64,000 nt of DNA, taken from positions 1 to 64,000 of the forward strand of contig CALAHF010000165.1 in NCBI GenBank assembly GCA_937891465.1, given 5' to 3'. Under the pieces are notes generated by a model that had not been told where the DNA came from, made no database searches, and was given only the letters and a program-made list of their open reading frames with translations. The position numbers and the translations under genes were made by a program. The stretch comes from an uncultured Verrucomicrobiales bacterium (GTDB taxonomy: Bacteria > Verrucomicrobiota > Verrucomicrobiia > Verrucomicrobiales > DEV007). This document shows positions 1 through 8,849 of the stretch, one piece after another; position 1 is the stretch's first letter, and every line of letters starts with the position of its first letter.

Positions 1-28
1 TTCGTGTAACTCGAACCGTATGTGAGAG

Positions 29-268
29 TTGGGGATCTTAATCAGCCTGATTCATCCGCCGATCCGGAAGAGAGCCAAAAGTTTTACGGCCCGTAACAAC
101 GCGGATCGACTTGTTTACTACGAGCGCTTTGAAAGCATTCTCAACGCAATCGCCCGTGAAAAGCAGTTGAAGGGCTGGAAGCGGAAACGGAAAGACGAAT
201 TGGTGATCAGTGAAAACCCGCGCTGGAAGGATCTGGCGGTTATCAGCTTAGGGCTCCAATCGCTCTAA
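29..268 (+). pseudogene. C-terminal remnant of a GIY-YIG family nuclease
   Basis: The reading frame opens with TTG and carries SFTARNNADRLVYYE, then AIAREKQLKGW, then NPRWKDL. This is the conserved C-terminal half of small stand-alone GIY-YIG endonucleases (usually about 85-100 aa). The N-terminal GIY-YIG catalytic strand and its Arg are missing: an in-frame TGA lies at 23-25, and the first 28 bases in the other frames show no such motif. The first twenty or so residues (before SFT) do not look like the family. It is therefore probably a decayed or 5'-truncated gene without nuclease activity. An upstream frame outside the window could still hold the missing half. Confidence 0.6.
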
Positions 269-277
269 AGTTTAATT

Positions 278-311
278 ATCACCGCCTCAGGGTGATGGTG
301 ATTTTATTTTT
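278..311 (+). terminator. Possible terminator after the GIY-YIG remnant
   Basis: ATCACC (278-283) can pair with GGTGAT (297-302, or alternatively 291-296). A T-rich run TTTATTTTTC follows. The site lies between the remnant and the convergent polX gene. The stem is short, so this is only a moderate call. Confidence 0.35.
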
Positions 312-354
312 CTGGTGAAGGGGGAGCGATTTGGTCTTCGAAAACGCCACCGCT

Positions 355-2091
355 TCACCCCTTCAAAAACGCCTCAATCTCATCCAACGGCAGGCAGTTG
401 ATTACATGCTCTTTCGTCAGCCAGCTTTTACGGGCCATGCGGATTCCGAAGTGAAGAAATTGCAGATCGCCGGTGCGGTGGGCGTCGGGATTGATAGAGG
501 TTTTCACGCCTTTTTCGATGGCCAGGGGCCACCAGCGCCAATCCATGTCGAGTCGCCACGGATTGCAGTTTAGCTCGATGATGGTGCCGGTCGCGGCGCA
601 GGCATCGATGATTGCAGGGACGTTGACGGGATACGGATCGCGTTTCAGCAATAGCCGGCCAGTGAGATGGCCGAGCATGGTGACGTGCGGATTTTCGATC
701 GCGGAAATGATCCGCTTAGTCATTTCTGCCTCGGGTAAGGTCATGGCGTTGTGAACGCTGGCGACGGTGTAATCGAGCTCGGAAAGAAGTTCGTCGTCGA
801 AATCGAGGCTGCCGTCGCGCAAGATATCAACTTCGTTTCCGGCGAAGATTTTGAATTTCACGCCTTCGTCTTCGTATTTTTTATTCAAATCGCGGATGTC
901 CGAAATCTGTGCGCGGAGCCGTTCTGCGCTCAATCCATTGGCTTGAAACGAGCTTTTTGAGTGATCGGCAATTCCTAAATATTCGAGACCGAGCTCGATG
1001 GCTGCATCGGCCATTTCTTCGAGCGTATTCCTGCCGTCGGACGCGGTGGTGTGGTTGTGAAACGTGCCGCGCAGGTTTTCTTGTTCGATTAAACGGGGAA
1101 GCTCACCTTTTTCCGCCGCATCAATTTCGCCGGTGTTTTCCCGAATCTCAGGCGGGATGAAATCGAGCCCGAGAAAACGGTGCAACGCGGCTTCATCCTC
1201 AAAAACGCCAGGATCCTCATTATCGGAGCCCCCTTTCGTCGCGAGGCGGTATTCGTTGAGCGTGTAGCCTTTGGCCAATGCACGACCCCGCATGGCGACG
1301 TTGTGCTCTTTGCTGCCGGTAAAATAGGCGAGGGCGCAGGCGTATTCGTCGTTGGTGACAGCGCGGAGATCGCATTGCAGGCCGTTTTCGAGTCGGATAC
1401 TGGATTTGGTGGCTCCTTGAACAAGAACGGTTTCCGTCCATTCGTTTTCGACGAAAAATTCCATGATCGCCGCCGGATTATCCGTCGCGACGAGAATATC
1501 GACGTCATGAACCGTTTCCTTGGATCGGCGATAACTGCCCGCTGCTTCAGCGCGAAGGCAATCGGGGTGCGTTTTCAGCGCTTCGAGAATCATTTCGACG
1601 GGAGCTGCGACATCGCCGAGTCGGAAAAACTGAGCATTGGTTTCGCGAAACTCGATTGCTTCTAGAATTTTCTCGGCAGATTTTTTACCAAAGCCTGCCA
1701 GATCAGCGATTGCGCCGGATTCAGCGGCTTTCTTTAGCATCTCGACAGATTCAACGCCGAGCTTTTCATAGACGGCTTTCACTTTTTTCGGCCCGAGACC
1801 CTGAATCGCAAATAGATCGAAAATCGTGTCGGGAAATTCGGCTTTAAGATTTTCGTAATACTCGAGTTTTCCTGTGCTGGCGAGCTCGTGAAGTTTTTGT
1901 TGGAGTGCGTCACCGATTCCCTTAATACCTTTAAGATCATCATTTTTTGCCTTCTCTACGATGTCGCCCGGATAGGTCTGAACGACTTCCGCGCCATTTT
2001 TGTAGGCGCGGGTTTTGAACGGATTCTCGCCCTTAAGTTCTAAGAGCTGAGCGATGTTTTCGAGAGTTTTGACGAGGTCTTCACGAGTCAT
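355..2091 (-). CDS. polX: DNA polymerase/3'-5' exonuclease PolX
   Basis: This is a family X DNA polymerase fused to a PHP phosphoesterase domain, the bacterial PolX architecture used in gap-filling base-excision repair. Helix-hairpin-helix loops are visible at about residues 55-61 (GIKGIG), 97-101 (QGLG) and 131-137 (LAGFGKK). The polymerase palm has GSYRRSKETVHDVDIL with metal ligands D196 and D198 and a third Asp at D241. The C-terminal PHP domain begins near residue 341 with the metal site HNHTTASDG (H345, H347). The length of 578 aa is normal for the family. The gene is divergent from the rhomboid gene and shares a 90-bp intergenic region that holds an inverted repeat. No helicase or ligase partner is adjacent. 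Confidence 0.95.
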   Translation of the reverse strand: MTREDLVKTLENIAQLLELKGENPFKTRAYKNGAEVVQTYPGDIVEKAKNDDLKGIKGIGDALQQKLHELASTGKLEYYENLKAEFPDTIFDLFAIQGLGPKKVKAVYEKLGVESVEMLKKAAESGAIADLAGFGKKSAEKILEAIEFRETNAQFFRLGDVAAPVEMILEALKTHPDCLRAEAAGSYRRSKETVHDVDILVATDNPAAIMEFFVENEWTETVLVQGATKSSIRLENGLQCDLRAVTNDEYACALAYFTGSKEHNVAMRGRALAKGYTLNEYRLATKGGSDNEDPGVFEDEAALHRFLGLDFIPPEIRENTGEIDAAEKGELPRLIEQENLRGTFHNHTTASDGRNTLEEMADAAIELGLEYLGIADHSKSSFQANGLSAERLRAQISDIRDLNKKYEDEGVKFKIFAGNEVDILRDGSLDFDDELLSELDYTVASVHNAMTLPEAEMTKRIISAIENPHVTMLGHLTGRLLLKRDPYPVNVPAIIDACAATGTIIELNCNPWRLDMDWRWWPLAIEKGVKTSINPDAHRTGDLQFLHFGIRMARKSWLTKEHVINCLPLDEIEAFLKG

Positions 2092-2109
2092 GACAGCGAA
2101 TTAATAGCC

Positions 2110-2149
2110 TCAAAAACCATCTGCGGTGCAAAAAGTTGATGGTTTTTGA
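2110..2149. promoter_or_regulatory. 12-bp inverted repeat between divergent polX and rhomboid genes
   Basis: TCAAAAACCATC (2110-2121) and GATGGTTTTTGA (2138-2149) are perfect reverse complements separated by 16 nt. They fill the middle of the 89-bp divergent intergenic region. This could be a shared operator or a transcript hairpin at the 5' end of either gene. No consensus promoter is clear. Confidence 0.45.
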
Positions 2150-2180
2150 AAACGACCGAGTAAACTAGGCGGAACGAACC

Positions 2181-3023
2181 ATGGGAATTTACAATCGCGA
2201 TTACATGCGGGACGGAGGCGGCTCTGGTCCTCAAATCACGGGACCAAAGAACTGGTCTGCGTTGACATGGCTGGTCGTCATCAATGTGACCGTCTACATC
2301 GCCCAGCATTGGTTTATTCAGGGGAATCTTCAGCCGGGTGAATTTCCGTGGGGTGGAATCACCAAGGACACGGTTTTAAAAGGTCATGTTCATACGATCC
2401 TGACGCATTTTTTCATTCACGCGGATGGGATGCATCTGATCTTTAATATGATCATGCTGATCATTTTTGGTCGGATATTGCAAAAAAAAATCGGGCCGAA
2501 GAGTTTTCTGAGACTCTATTTTTTCGCGGGAATTGTCTCAGGATTGGTCGCGCTGGGGATTCACTGGAGCCAGGGTATCAACATGGTGGGCGCGTCGGGA
2601 GCAGTGATGGCCATTGCGATTGCGACCTGTTTTTCTTTTGGAAACGAGAGCGTGCGACTGCTTTTTCCACCGATTTCGGTTAAAATGAAATACATTGGCT
2701 TGGCCCTGATCGCTTTGGATTTGGTGCGGCTCATTTTTATGCTGGTCAGCGGAAAGCCAGCGACGTCATCAGATGGCGCGGGAATCGGGGTTGTAGCCCA
2801 CCTCATAGGAGCTCTGATCGGCTTTTGTTTCACCAAGATCTCAATCGATTTTTCTAAGACTTCCCGCCCGAAAGCATCGAAAAAGAAAAAAAAGAAGCCA
2901 CTTTCGAAAGGTGTGGACGAAATTCTCGACAAAATCAGTGCGGAAGGTTTTCAGAGCTTAAGCAAAGAAGAGAAGCGAATTCTTGACGAGCGTAGCGAAG
3001 AGCTGTCCGATAACGGGAGATGA
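2181..3023 (+). CDS. Rhomboid family intramembrane serine protease
   Basis: This is an integral membrane protease of the S54 family that cleaves transmembrane substrates. The catalytic serine S139 is in GASGAV and the catalytic histidine H207 is in VVAHLIG. The conserved HxxxN of TM2 (H85, N89) supports the oxyanion hole. Six or so hydrophobic helices occupy residues 28-215. The C-terminal 65 residues are a lysine-rich linker (KKKKKK) followed by a soluble segment [20 protein letters not shown], a tail common in rhomboids of Bacteroidota and Verrucomicrobiota. The ATG start is preceded by GGAACGAACC, a weak ribosome-binding site. rpmE follows 88 bp downstream. Confidence 0.93.
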   Translation: MGIYNRDYMRDGGGSGPQITGPKNWSALTWLVVINVTVYIAQHWFIQGNLQPGEFPWGGITKDTVLKGHVHTILTHFFIHADGMHLIFNMIMLIIFGRILQKKIGPKSFLRLYFFAGIVSGLVALGIHWSQGINMVGASGAVMAIAIATCFSFGNESVRLLFPPISVKMKYIGLALIALDLVRLIFMLVSGKPATSSDGAGIGVVAHLIGALIGFCFTKISIDFSKTSRPKASKKKKKKPLSKGVDEILDKISAEGFQSLSKEEKRILDERSEELSDNGR

Positions 3024-3111
3024 AGCCGCAAAGTCGGCCTCTTTTTCCACTTGTAACCACCCCCGAGAGCGCCTAGGTTCCGCGCCCTCACAAAAATTTT
3101 CTTTTCGAAAC

Positions 3112-3360
3112 ATGAAGGCTGAAATCCATCCAGAATATTCTCAAGCAACAATCCAGTGCACTTGCGGCAATGTGAAGCAGACCCGCTCGACGGTTGCTGA
3201 CATCCGCGTGGGTATTTGCTCCGCGTGTCACCCATTCTTCACCGGCGAGCAGCGCTTTGTTGATACTGCTGGTCGAGTTGATAAATTCTCCAAGCGTTAC
3301 GGTGGTAGCAGCGCAAAACGTCGCTCGCTCAAGAAGCCACAGCTTTCTGACGCGGAATAA
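3112..3360 (+). CDS. rpmE: 50S ribosomal protein L31 (zinc-type)
   Basis: L31 of the large ribosomal subunit, 82 aa. The start is the ATG at 3112, because the protein then begins [16 protein letters not shown] like family members. An upstream in-frame extension has no homology. The zinc-binding cysteines of the C+ form are all present (CTCGNV and [10 protein letters not shown]). The conserved [11 protein letters not shown] is followed by a short basic tail. It is followed by a strong intrinsic terminator and then prfA, an rpmE-prfA order that is common in bacteria. Confidence 0.97.
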   Translation: MKAEIHPEYSQATIQCTCGNVKQTRSTVADIRVGICSACHPFFTGEQRFVDTAGRVDKFSKRYGGSSAKRRSLKKPQLSDAE

Positions 3361-3386
3361 GTTTCCGTCGATTTTTTTCATTAAAG

Positions 3387-3425
3387 CGGTGATGATCTCC
3401 TGATACGGAGGTCATTGCCGTTTTT
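3387..3425 (+). terminator. Rho-independent terminator between rpmE and prfA
   Basis: A 14-bp stem with three G-U pairs (3387-3400 with 3407-3420) closes a 6-nt loop TGATAC and is followed directly by TTTTT (3421-3425). This is a classical intrinsic terminator 26 bp after the rpmE stop. It suggests that prfA has its own promoter or depends on read-through. Confidence 0.8.
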
Positions 3426-3455
3426 CGTATCTATTTTCCTGCCTCTCTTCACCCC

Positions 3456-4535
3456 ATGGACTACGCCTCGCTCATCGAAAAAAAACGACTCCGCATTCCC
3501 GAGCTGGAGGAATTGATGGCGACCGATGGCTTTTTTAACGATCAGGATCTCGCGGCGGAAACGAACAAAGAATACAATCGGACCAAAAATCTGATCGATG
3601 ATTGGGATTTGCTTGAAAAAACCCGGGTCGATTTGGTGGACAATCAGGAAATCGCCAGATCTGACGACAAAGAAATGGCAGAAATGGCGGCGGATGAAAT
3701 TCCGCAGCTCGAAAACCGGATCGCCCGGCTTGAACTCGCGGTTCAGTATTCCCTACTGCCTCACGATCCGAATGAAGATCGTGATGCCATGGTCGAAATT
3801 CGCGCCGGAACTGGCGGAGACGAAGCCGCGCTTTTCGCAGGTGAATTGCTTCGCATGTATCAGCGCCACGCCGAGGAAAAAGGCTGGAAGATCGAGAACA
3901 TCGATTTCAACGCCTCCGAAATAGGCGGCTTTAGCAAAGCTATTTTTAAAGTGTCCGGCGACGAAGTGTTTCGATATTTGAAATACGAAAGCGGCGTTCA
4001 TCGCGTTCAGCGAGTCCCGCAAACCGAGACTCAGGGCCGGATTCATACGTCCGCTGCGACGGTGGCAGTCATGCCTGAAGCAGACGAGGTCGATGTGGTT
4101 TTGCGCCCTGATGACCTTCACATTCAGTTCACCCGTTCCGGTGGACCTGGTGGTCAGCACGTCAATACGACGGACTCCGCTGCTCAAATCACCCACTTGC
4201 CGACCGGCATCATGGTGAAATGCCAAGACGGCCGGAGCCAGACGAAGAATAAAGAAAAAGCCCTGCAAATTCTGCGAGCGAAGTTGTTGGAAGCGAAAAT
4301 TCAGAAAGAAGCCGAACAATATTCGACCCAGCGGAAATTGCTGATTGGGTCCGGTGGACGCGAAGAGAAAATTCGGACCTACAACTTTCCGCAAAACCGA
4401 GTGACGGATCATCGCGTGAATTTGACCCTGCACAATTTGGATCAGGTGATGGATGGAAAAATCAATGAGTTGACCGAGCACCTGCAGACTGCGGAGATGG
4501 AGGATCGCCTTTCCGAGCTTGAGTCCGATGCGTGA
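3456..4535 (+). CDS. prfA: Peptide chain release factor 1
   Basis: RF1 recognises UAA and UAG and triggers hydrolysis of peptidyl-tRNA. The universal GGQ motif is at residues 232-234 within GGPGGQHVNTTDSA. The RF1-type C-terminal signature NRVTDHRVNLTLHNLDQ is present, with no RF2-like frameshift. The length of 359 aa is typical, and the ATG start fits the family N-terminus. No prmC methyltransferase gene follows. The next gene on this strand is msrB, 98 bp downstream. A small hairpin (TCCGAT and ATCGGA) overlaps the stop codon but lacks a T-run. Confidence 0.97.
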   Translation: MDYASLIEKKRLRIPELEELMATDGFFNDQDLAAETNKEYNRTKNLIDDWDLLEKTRVDLVDNQEIARSDDKEMAEMAADEIPQLENRIARLELAVQYSLLPHDPNEDRDAMVEIRAGTGGDEAALFAGELLRMYQRHAEEKGWKIENIDFNASEIGGFSKAIFKVSGDEVFRYLKYESGVHRVQRVPQTETQGRIHTSAATVAVMPEADEVDVVLRPDDLHIQFTRSGGPGGQHVNTTDSAAQITHLPTGIMVKCQDGRSQTKNKEKALQILRAKLLEAKIQKEAEQYSTQRKLLIGSGGREEKIRTYNFPQNRVTDHRVNLTLHNLDQVMDGKINELTEHLQTAEMEDRLSELESDA

Positions 4536-4633
4536 TCGGATCATCCGCGAAAGCGCAGGGAGAAAAAGTTGAACTCGACCTGAGAAAATGGAAGGTTGAG
4601 TAAGTAACGACTAATCCCCGCGACCAATTAATC

Positions 4634-5236
4634 ATGAAGAAAACCACCATTTTTGCTAATCTGATCGCCGTTTGCCTCAGTGCTGTCGCGATGACCGCCT
4701 GCGCACAGGAGAAAAAAGGCTCAGGTCCTTTGAAAAAAGAAGGCGACGTCGATACCTCGCGAACCGTTGAGGAGAAGAAGAAATTAAAGAAAGAGCTGAC
4801 CGATATCCAGTATGAGGTAGCGGTCGAAAATGGCACCGAGCGCGCGTTTACCGGCGAATACTGGGACAATAAAAAAGAAGGTATCTATGTGGATGTGATT
4901 TCCGGAAAGCCGCTTTTTTCATCGCTGACGAAATTTAAGTCAGGCACGGGCTGGCCGAGTTTTTATGACGCCCTCGACAAAGAAGAGGTTCTCAATATCG
5001 AAGATAAAAAATACGGCATGGTCCGCGTGGAGGTTCGCTCCAAAACCGGCAACACTCATCTCGGTCACGTGTTTCCAGATGGCCCCCAGCCAACTGGACT
5101 TCGCTACTGCATGAATTCCGCGTCGCTCCGTTTCGTTCCCAAGGAAGACTTGAAAAAAGAAGGTCTTGAAAAATACGCCGAACTTTTTGTGGAAACGAAA
5201 AAGGACGACTCCAAGAAAAAAGCGGCGAAAGAGTGA
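4634..5236 (+). CDS. msrB: Exported peptide-methionine (R)-S-oxide reductase
   Basis: MsrB reduces the R epimer of methionine sulfoxide in oxidised proteins. The catalytic cysteine is C159 in [11 protein letters not shown], and GWPSFYDAL and [10 protein letters not shown] are the family core. The zinc-binding CxxC pairs of many MsrB proteins are absent (positions read VDVIS and SKTGN), so this is the zinc-free type. The N-terminus is a signal sequence ending in MTAC, so C23 may be lipidated and the enzyme may act in the periplasm on damaged envelope proteins. A lysine/glutamate-rich linker joins the signal to the domain, and the C-terminus is also Lys-rich. The soluble C39-like gene follows in the same direction. 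Confidence 0.93.
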   Translation: MKKTTIFANLIAVCLSAVAMTACAQEKKGSGPLKKEGDVDTSRTVEEKKKLKKELTDIQYEVAVENGTERAFTGEYWDNKKEGIYVDVISGKPLFSSLTKFKSGTGWPSFYDALDKEEVLNIEDKKYGMVRVEVRSKTGNTHLGHVFPDGPQPTGLRYCMNSASLRFVPKEDLKKEGLEKYAELFVETKKDDSKKKAAKE

Positions 5237-5286
5237 TTTTTCACAGCTGAGGCGAAAGATTGCTGAACGCTTTTAGTAACGTCTCT

Positions 5287-5913
5287 ATGCTGAAAAGATT
5301 GATCGTTGTCTTGATAATCGGCGCCCTGATGATTTCGGGCGCCGTTTTTGCGTGGTATTCATTTAAAGCGCAGAAGAATAACGCACCGGGCACGATTTTG
5401 CCCAGCGGCGGAACTTCGATGAAGGTGTTGCTTCCAAAAGCAGCGACGCATTTTCGTCAACGAGATCCGAAATGGGGCAAAGAAACGATCGGCGGTAGCA
5501 GTGAAACGATTCGGGCTGTCGGCTGCACCCTTTGCAGTGTGGCGATGGCCGTTTCGGATTTGGGACATCCGATCACGCCTTCGGAGCTGAATGCGAACAT
5601 GATCGCTAACAACGGCTACACCGAGCAAGGCTGGATGATTTGGGGCGCGGTGACGCCTGCGACGGACAATTTTGCCGAAGTCGTGGTGCGGTCCAAGCCC
5701 GATCACAAAACGCTCGATGAGTGTTTAAAACGTGGCGAGATTCCCATCGTTAAATTTTATCTTCCCGGCGGAATCCCGCATTGGGTGGCCGTGATCGGCA
5801 AAGACGGGCACGAGTTTTTGATCAAAGATCCCGCCGTGAAAAATCCCAAGCCCGTCAAGCTCTCGAGCCGCGCGAAATGGATTCACTCGCTGCGGTATGT
5901 GCGGAAGCGGTGA
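5287..5913 (+). CDS. C39-like family exported/membrane-anchored protein
   Basis: The protein begins with an N-terminal hydrophobic segment (residues 4-23), then a domain resembling the C39-like peptidase fold (papain-like). A Cys box GCTLCSVAMA (C80 and C83) is followed about 80 residues later by HWVAVIG and an Asp in LIKDP, the expected Cys-His-Asp order. QRDPKWG at the domain start is also typical. It could be a periplasmic cysteine peptidase or amidase, but the substrate is unknown. The ATG at 5287 is chosen over an upstream TTG at 5260 because the signal segment then starts cleanly with MLKRL. It lies 50 bp after msrB. Confidence 0.75.
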   Translation: MLKRLIVVLIIGALMISGAVFAWYSFKAQKNNAPGTILPSGGTSMKVLLPKAATHFRQRDPKWGKETIGGSSETIRAVGCTLCSVAMAVSDLGHPITPSELNANMIANNGYTEQGWMIWGAVTPATDNFAEVVVRSKPDHKTLDECLKRGEIPIVKFYLPGGIPHWVAVIGKDGHEFLIKDPAVKNPKPVKLSSRAKWIHSLRYVRKR

Positions 5914-5931
5914 GATAAGGAGCGGCGTTTC

Positions 5932-6432
5932 TTAGGCATTTACTGTCCAAGTGCAATATGTGAAATCGTTCTTGCAGAACGAAGTGTGCTCGAATTCGAC
6001 AATAAGTCCGCAGTCTCGATTTTCGCCAACCCAAGCGAATTCAAACTTATTCTCTTTCGATGGGAAGCCTGCGATCAAATCGAGCCATTCATGAAATTCG
6101 ACGGCCCCTACTTTGAAATAGGGGCCGTCGGAAGCAAAGAACAACCATCCGTAACAATCTGTAAGAAACGACAATGTGGTTAAATCTGCTGTCAAATCTG
6201 ACCATGTGAGAAAGTCAAACTTCTCCCAGTTTTGCACAAGCCCCCGAGTAGTGGTCCAATCATCTCTATCCGTGCTCCAAGTGGAGAATGCTGCATTCGC
6301 GATAACAGTTACGTCTGAGGTAAATTTCAAACTATCTAAAAACTGGGAAAGCACAGTTGGCGCTTTCGAAAGCAACTCATCGCGCATTCTACGATGTTGG
6401 TTTTCTCTGAGCTTGTTAGGGAGGCTATTCAT
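5932..6432 (-). CDS. Hypothetical protein, aromatic- and acidic-rich, unrecognised
   Basis: The open frame extends upstream into the acetyltransferase gene, so the first credible start is the ATG at 6432, giving 166 aa beginning MNSLPNKLRENQHRRMRDE. I do not recognise the family. The sequence is rich in Trp, Phe, Asp and Thr, with no signal peptide, membrane helix or metal motif. Its base composition is more AT-rich than its neighbours and its codon use is plainer, which hints at transfer. A 12-bp perfect hairpin (CGACGGCCCCTA and its complement, about 6101-6130) sits inside the coding region. Small Trp/Asp-rich soluble proteins like this are often immunity or SMI1-like proteins, but that is only a guess. 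Confidence 0.55.
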   Translation of the reverse strand: MNSLPNKLRENQHRRMRDELLSKAPTVLSQFLDSLKFTSDVTVIANAAFSTWSTDRDDWTTTRGLVQNWEKFDFLTWSDLTADLTTLSFLTDCYGWLFFASDGPYFKVGAVEFHEWLDLIAGFPSKENKFEFAWVGENRDCGLIVEFEHTSFCKNDFTYCTWTVNA

Positions 6433-6483
6433 TTGCCCGAACGGTCTTTTTTCGGGCGCTTGGGAAATCTGCCCTCCTTGAGG

Positions 6484-6536
6484 TTTCACGATCCAATAGG
6501 GTATGTTCGTCGAACGTACCCTGTTGCTTCGTGAAA
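6484..6536. repeat. Dispersed palindromic repeat, copy 1 (15-nt core spacing)
   Basis: Two 26-nt arms with four mismatches flank a single central base. They run from TTTCACGATCC to GCTTCGTGAAA. The AGGGT core (6498-6502) and ACCCT core (6518-6522) are 15 nt apart. The copy lies just after the stop of the E2 gene and upstream of the hypothetical gene, both on the minus strand. It is the most symmetrical copy in the window and would form a strong hairpin in RNA. Confidence 0.85.
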
Positions 6537-6544
6537 TCGAAAAA

Positions 6545-7777
6545 TTACAATTTCTCAGGCTCTTGCAGCAACGCACCGATGCGGTTGAGCAAGCGGCCTG
6601 CGGCGCCGCCGTCGAGGATACGATGATCAAAGCTGAGAATGAATTTGGATTCCAATTTCGGGAGGAATGATTGCGATTCTTCGTCCCAGAATGGCATCAC
6701 CCGCCCGGCCATGACGCCGAGAACGAGGTTCTGCTCGGGAAGGGGAATGGGCGTCGCGTCGGTGATACCAAACGGGCCGACGTTGGTGACCGTGGCGATT
6801 CCGGTACCGATGGCTTCTTTGGGAAGTTTCCGTGCCTGACCGCGACGAACGAGTTCTTCGTATGGCCCCTGCATTTCGGCGAGGGTCTTTTTGTCGGCGT
6901 CACGAATGATTGGAACAAGCACGCCGTCTTCAACTTCGACGGCAAATCCCATGTCGATCGCACGCGGATGAACGATCCGCGAACCGATGAGACGGCCGGC
7001 GACGGCGGTGTTTTCTGAAATAGCGATGGAAAGGGCGCGAATGGCGTAAAGGGTGATGCCGGGCTTGGGATTCTGGGCTTTTCGATGGGCCAACAATGCG
7101 TCCATCACGATCGGGACGGTTACGGTCGCAAGTGGACGGGTCCAGCTGCGGCGCATGGAATCTGCCACGGCAATTCGCATCGGCGAGGCCTCGGTCATCT
7201 TGTTCTTTTCAAGATCGAGGATGAATTTTTCGAAGTCTTCCACGGTAACTCGACCGCCGGCTCCGCTTCCGGGGATTCCGGCCAAGTCGGCTGAATTGAG
7301 ACCAAGCTCTTCCATGCGGGCTCGCATCCGTGGGCTTAAATAAACGGTCGAGCGAACGGGAACGGGCAATCCGCCATCGACGGTTGGGGTGACCGATTCC
7401 TGAACTTCGCTGCCGTCGATGACTTCTTTTTCATCGATCGCAAAATGGACGTTGTCGTTTTCTTCCTTCGGCTCGGGAGGTGCGACGGGCTTGGTGTCGC
7501 TTGGTTTGGTCAGGCCGGCACGATGAATTTCATATTCGGTCGCTTCCAGAAATCCGAGCGTGGCACCGACGACATAGCTCTGCCCAACGGTCGCGGTGAC
7601 TTCGAGAACGGTTCCGGTACAGGGAGTGGTGACTTCCATCGATGCCTTGTCGGTATCGACTTCGAAGATCTCCTGATCCGCTGTGATTTCGTCGCCGGGC
7701 GCGATTTTGATATCCACGACGGTTGCTTCCGCCATGGATTCTCCCAGCTGTGGCATATGGATGGGCACACGAGGCAT
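6545..7777 (-). CDS. 2-oxo acid dehydrogenase E2 (dihydrolipoamide acyltransferase)
   Basis: This is the acyltransferase core of a pyruvate- or branched-chain-type dehydrogenase complex. A single N-terminal lipoyl domain has the modified lysine K44 in EVDTDKASMEV. The peripheral-subunit-binding domain lies around residues 147-190 (LSPRMRARMEELG, GSGAGGRVTVEDF). The catalytic domain ends with SFDHRILDGG, where H385 and D389 are the active-site residues. The length of 410 aa is normal for a one-lipoyl E2. It stands alone, with no E1 or E3 gene in the window, so the substrate (pyruvate versus branched-chain keto acid) cannot be assigned. The 3' end abuts a palindromic repeat. Confidence 0.9.
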   Translation of the reverse strand: MPRVPIHMPQLGESMAEATVVDIKIAPGDEITADQEIFEVDTDKASMEVTTPCTGTVLEVTATVGQSYVVGATLGFLEATEYEIHRAGLTKPSDTKPVAPPEPKEENDNVHFAIDEKEVIDGSEVQESVTPTVDGGLPVPVRSTVYLSPRMRARMEELGLNSADLAGIPGSGAGGRVTVEDFEKFILDLEKNKMTEASPMRIAVADSMRRSWTRPLATVTVPIVMDALLAHRKAQNPKPGITLYAIRALSIAISENTAVAGRLIGSRIVHPRAIDMGFAVEVEDGVLVPIIRDADKKTLAEMQGPYEELVRRGQARKLPKEAIGTGIATVTNVGPFGITDATPIPLPEQNLVLGVMAGRVMPFWDEESQSFLPKLESKFILSFDHRILDGGAAGRLLNRIGALLQEPEKL

Positions 7778-7941
7778 TGCCTGATTAAAGGGGATTTTCA
7801 GGAAAAGTAAAAAACAGAATTCACCGATTCTGGAAACTGTTGTGTCAGCGACGGTGAATCAGTGAAAACATAAAGATTATAAAATTTTCTGATAAATTTT
7901 AATAATTATGTTAAACTTTCACAAGTTATTAAGGATTCTTA

Positions 7942-8829
7942 ATGAAAATTCACTTCTCTTTTTTACTCATAGGGCTGCTTTCGAGCGCGGGTTTGGCGCA
8001 AGACATCGCTCAGGATGAACGATCAACGCAATTGGAAGACGTGCGGATGACGGCGTATACGCACACAGAGTCGGATCACATCGTCTACGGCCGTAAGAAT
8101 GCGATCGGGACGCGGTTGCGTTTGGACAAGAATTATTCGTCGGCGGCGGCGGATTGGTCGCGTTTTCCGTTGGGGACGAAATTTAAGATGGATGGCAAAG
8201 AAACGACCTATGTGATCGATGATTACGGCAGTGCTTTGGTCGGAAAAGATACGATCGATATTTATCATCCCAGCAAGCGGGCAATGAATAAGTGGGGCGT
8301 GCGCCACGTGGACATTGAAATTATTGAGTTCGGTGATTACGAAAAGAGCCGTGAAATTTTGGAGGAACGTAAAGGGTGGCGTCATTGCCGGAAGATGTTG
8401 GCCTCAATCAATAAGATGCCGGATCCGCTTCCCCAACCGGGAGTCCCGATGACACCGGCTGAGATTGAGCCGAAAATGATGCTCGCGAATGTTGAGCCGA
8501 CTCCTGCTCCGATTGTTCCTCAGCCAGAGCCAGCGAAAAAGGCGGCTGCACCTGCGCTAGTGCCGCAACCAGAGCCTTTAAGAGGAATGGCACCTACTCC
8601 TGATCCGGAGATTTTCCTCGCGAGTTTAGATGCAGCCGTTGTGCCGGAACCTGAGCCGGCAATTGCTCCTGAGCCTGAGGTTCAGGTCGAACCAACCATT
8701 GAACTCGCCAGTTATACTCCGGCGCCACGTTCGGTGACGTTTCGGGAAGTGCGCCCGTTGAGCCGTGATGAAGTTCGTGAGCGCGTAGTTTACCGCAAGC
8801 GTAGTTTCACTCCGATCTCGACGCTTTAA
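7942..8829 (+). CDS. Exported 3D-domain protein with Pro/Glu-rich tail
   Basis: A signal peptide (residues 1-19, ending GLAQ) is followed by a 3D domain, the Asp-rich double-psi barrel found in MltA-type lytic transglycosylases and YorM/RpfB-like proteins. Visible features are TAYTHTESD, the conserved FPLGT (PLGTKF), and DDYG, then DTIDIYHPSKR. The C-terminal half is a low-complexity linker with repeated PQPEP and PTPAP blocks and an Arg-rich end. It may remodel or bind peptidoglycan in the envelope. AAGGA 7 nt before the ATG supports the start. The 160 bp upstream are very AT-rich (about 7863-7935) and probably hold the promoter. Confidence 0.8.
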   Translation: MKIHFSFLLIGLLSSAGLAQDIAQDERSTQLEDVRMTAYTHTESDHIVYGRKNAIGTRLRLDKNYSSAAADWSRFPLGTKFKMDGKETTYVIDDYGSALVGKDTIDIYHPSKRAMNKWGVRHVDIEIIEFGDYEKSREILEERKGWRHCRKMLASINKMPDPLPQPGVPMTPAEIEPKMMLANVEPTPAPIVPQPEPAKKAAAPALVPQPEPLRGMAPTPDPEIFLASLDAAVVPEPEPAIAPEPEVQVEPTIELASYTPAPRSVTFREVRPLSRDEVRERVVYRKRSFTPISTL

Positions 8830-8849
8830 GAGGTGCGTGGCAGTTCGGA

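Noticed and set aside
3022-3045. GCCG-CGGC hairpin after the rhomboid gene followed by CTCTTTTT
   Set aside because: A 4-bp stem is too weak to be called a terminator.
4524-4540. Small hairpin at the prfA stop (TCCGAT and ATCGGA)
   Set aside because: It has only six pairs and no T-run, so it is not called as a terminator.
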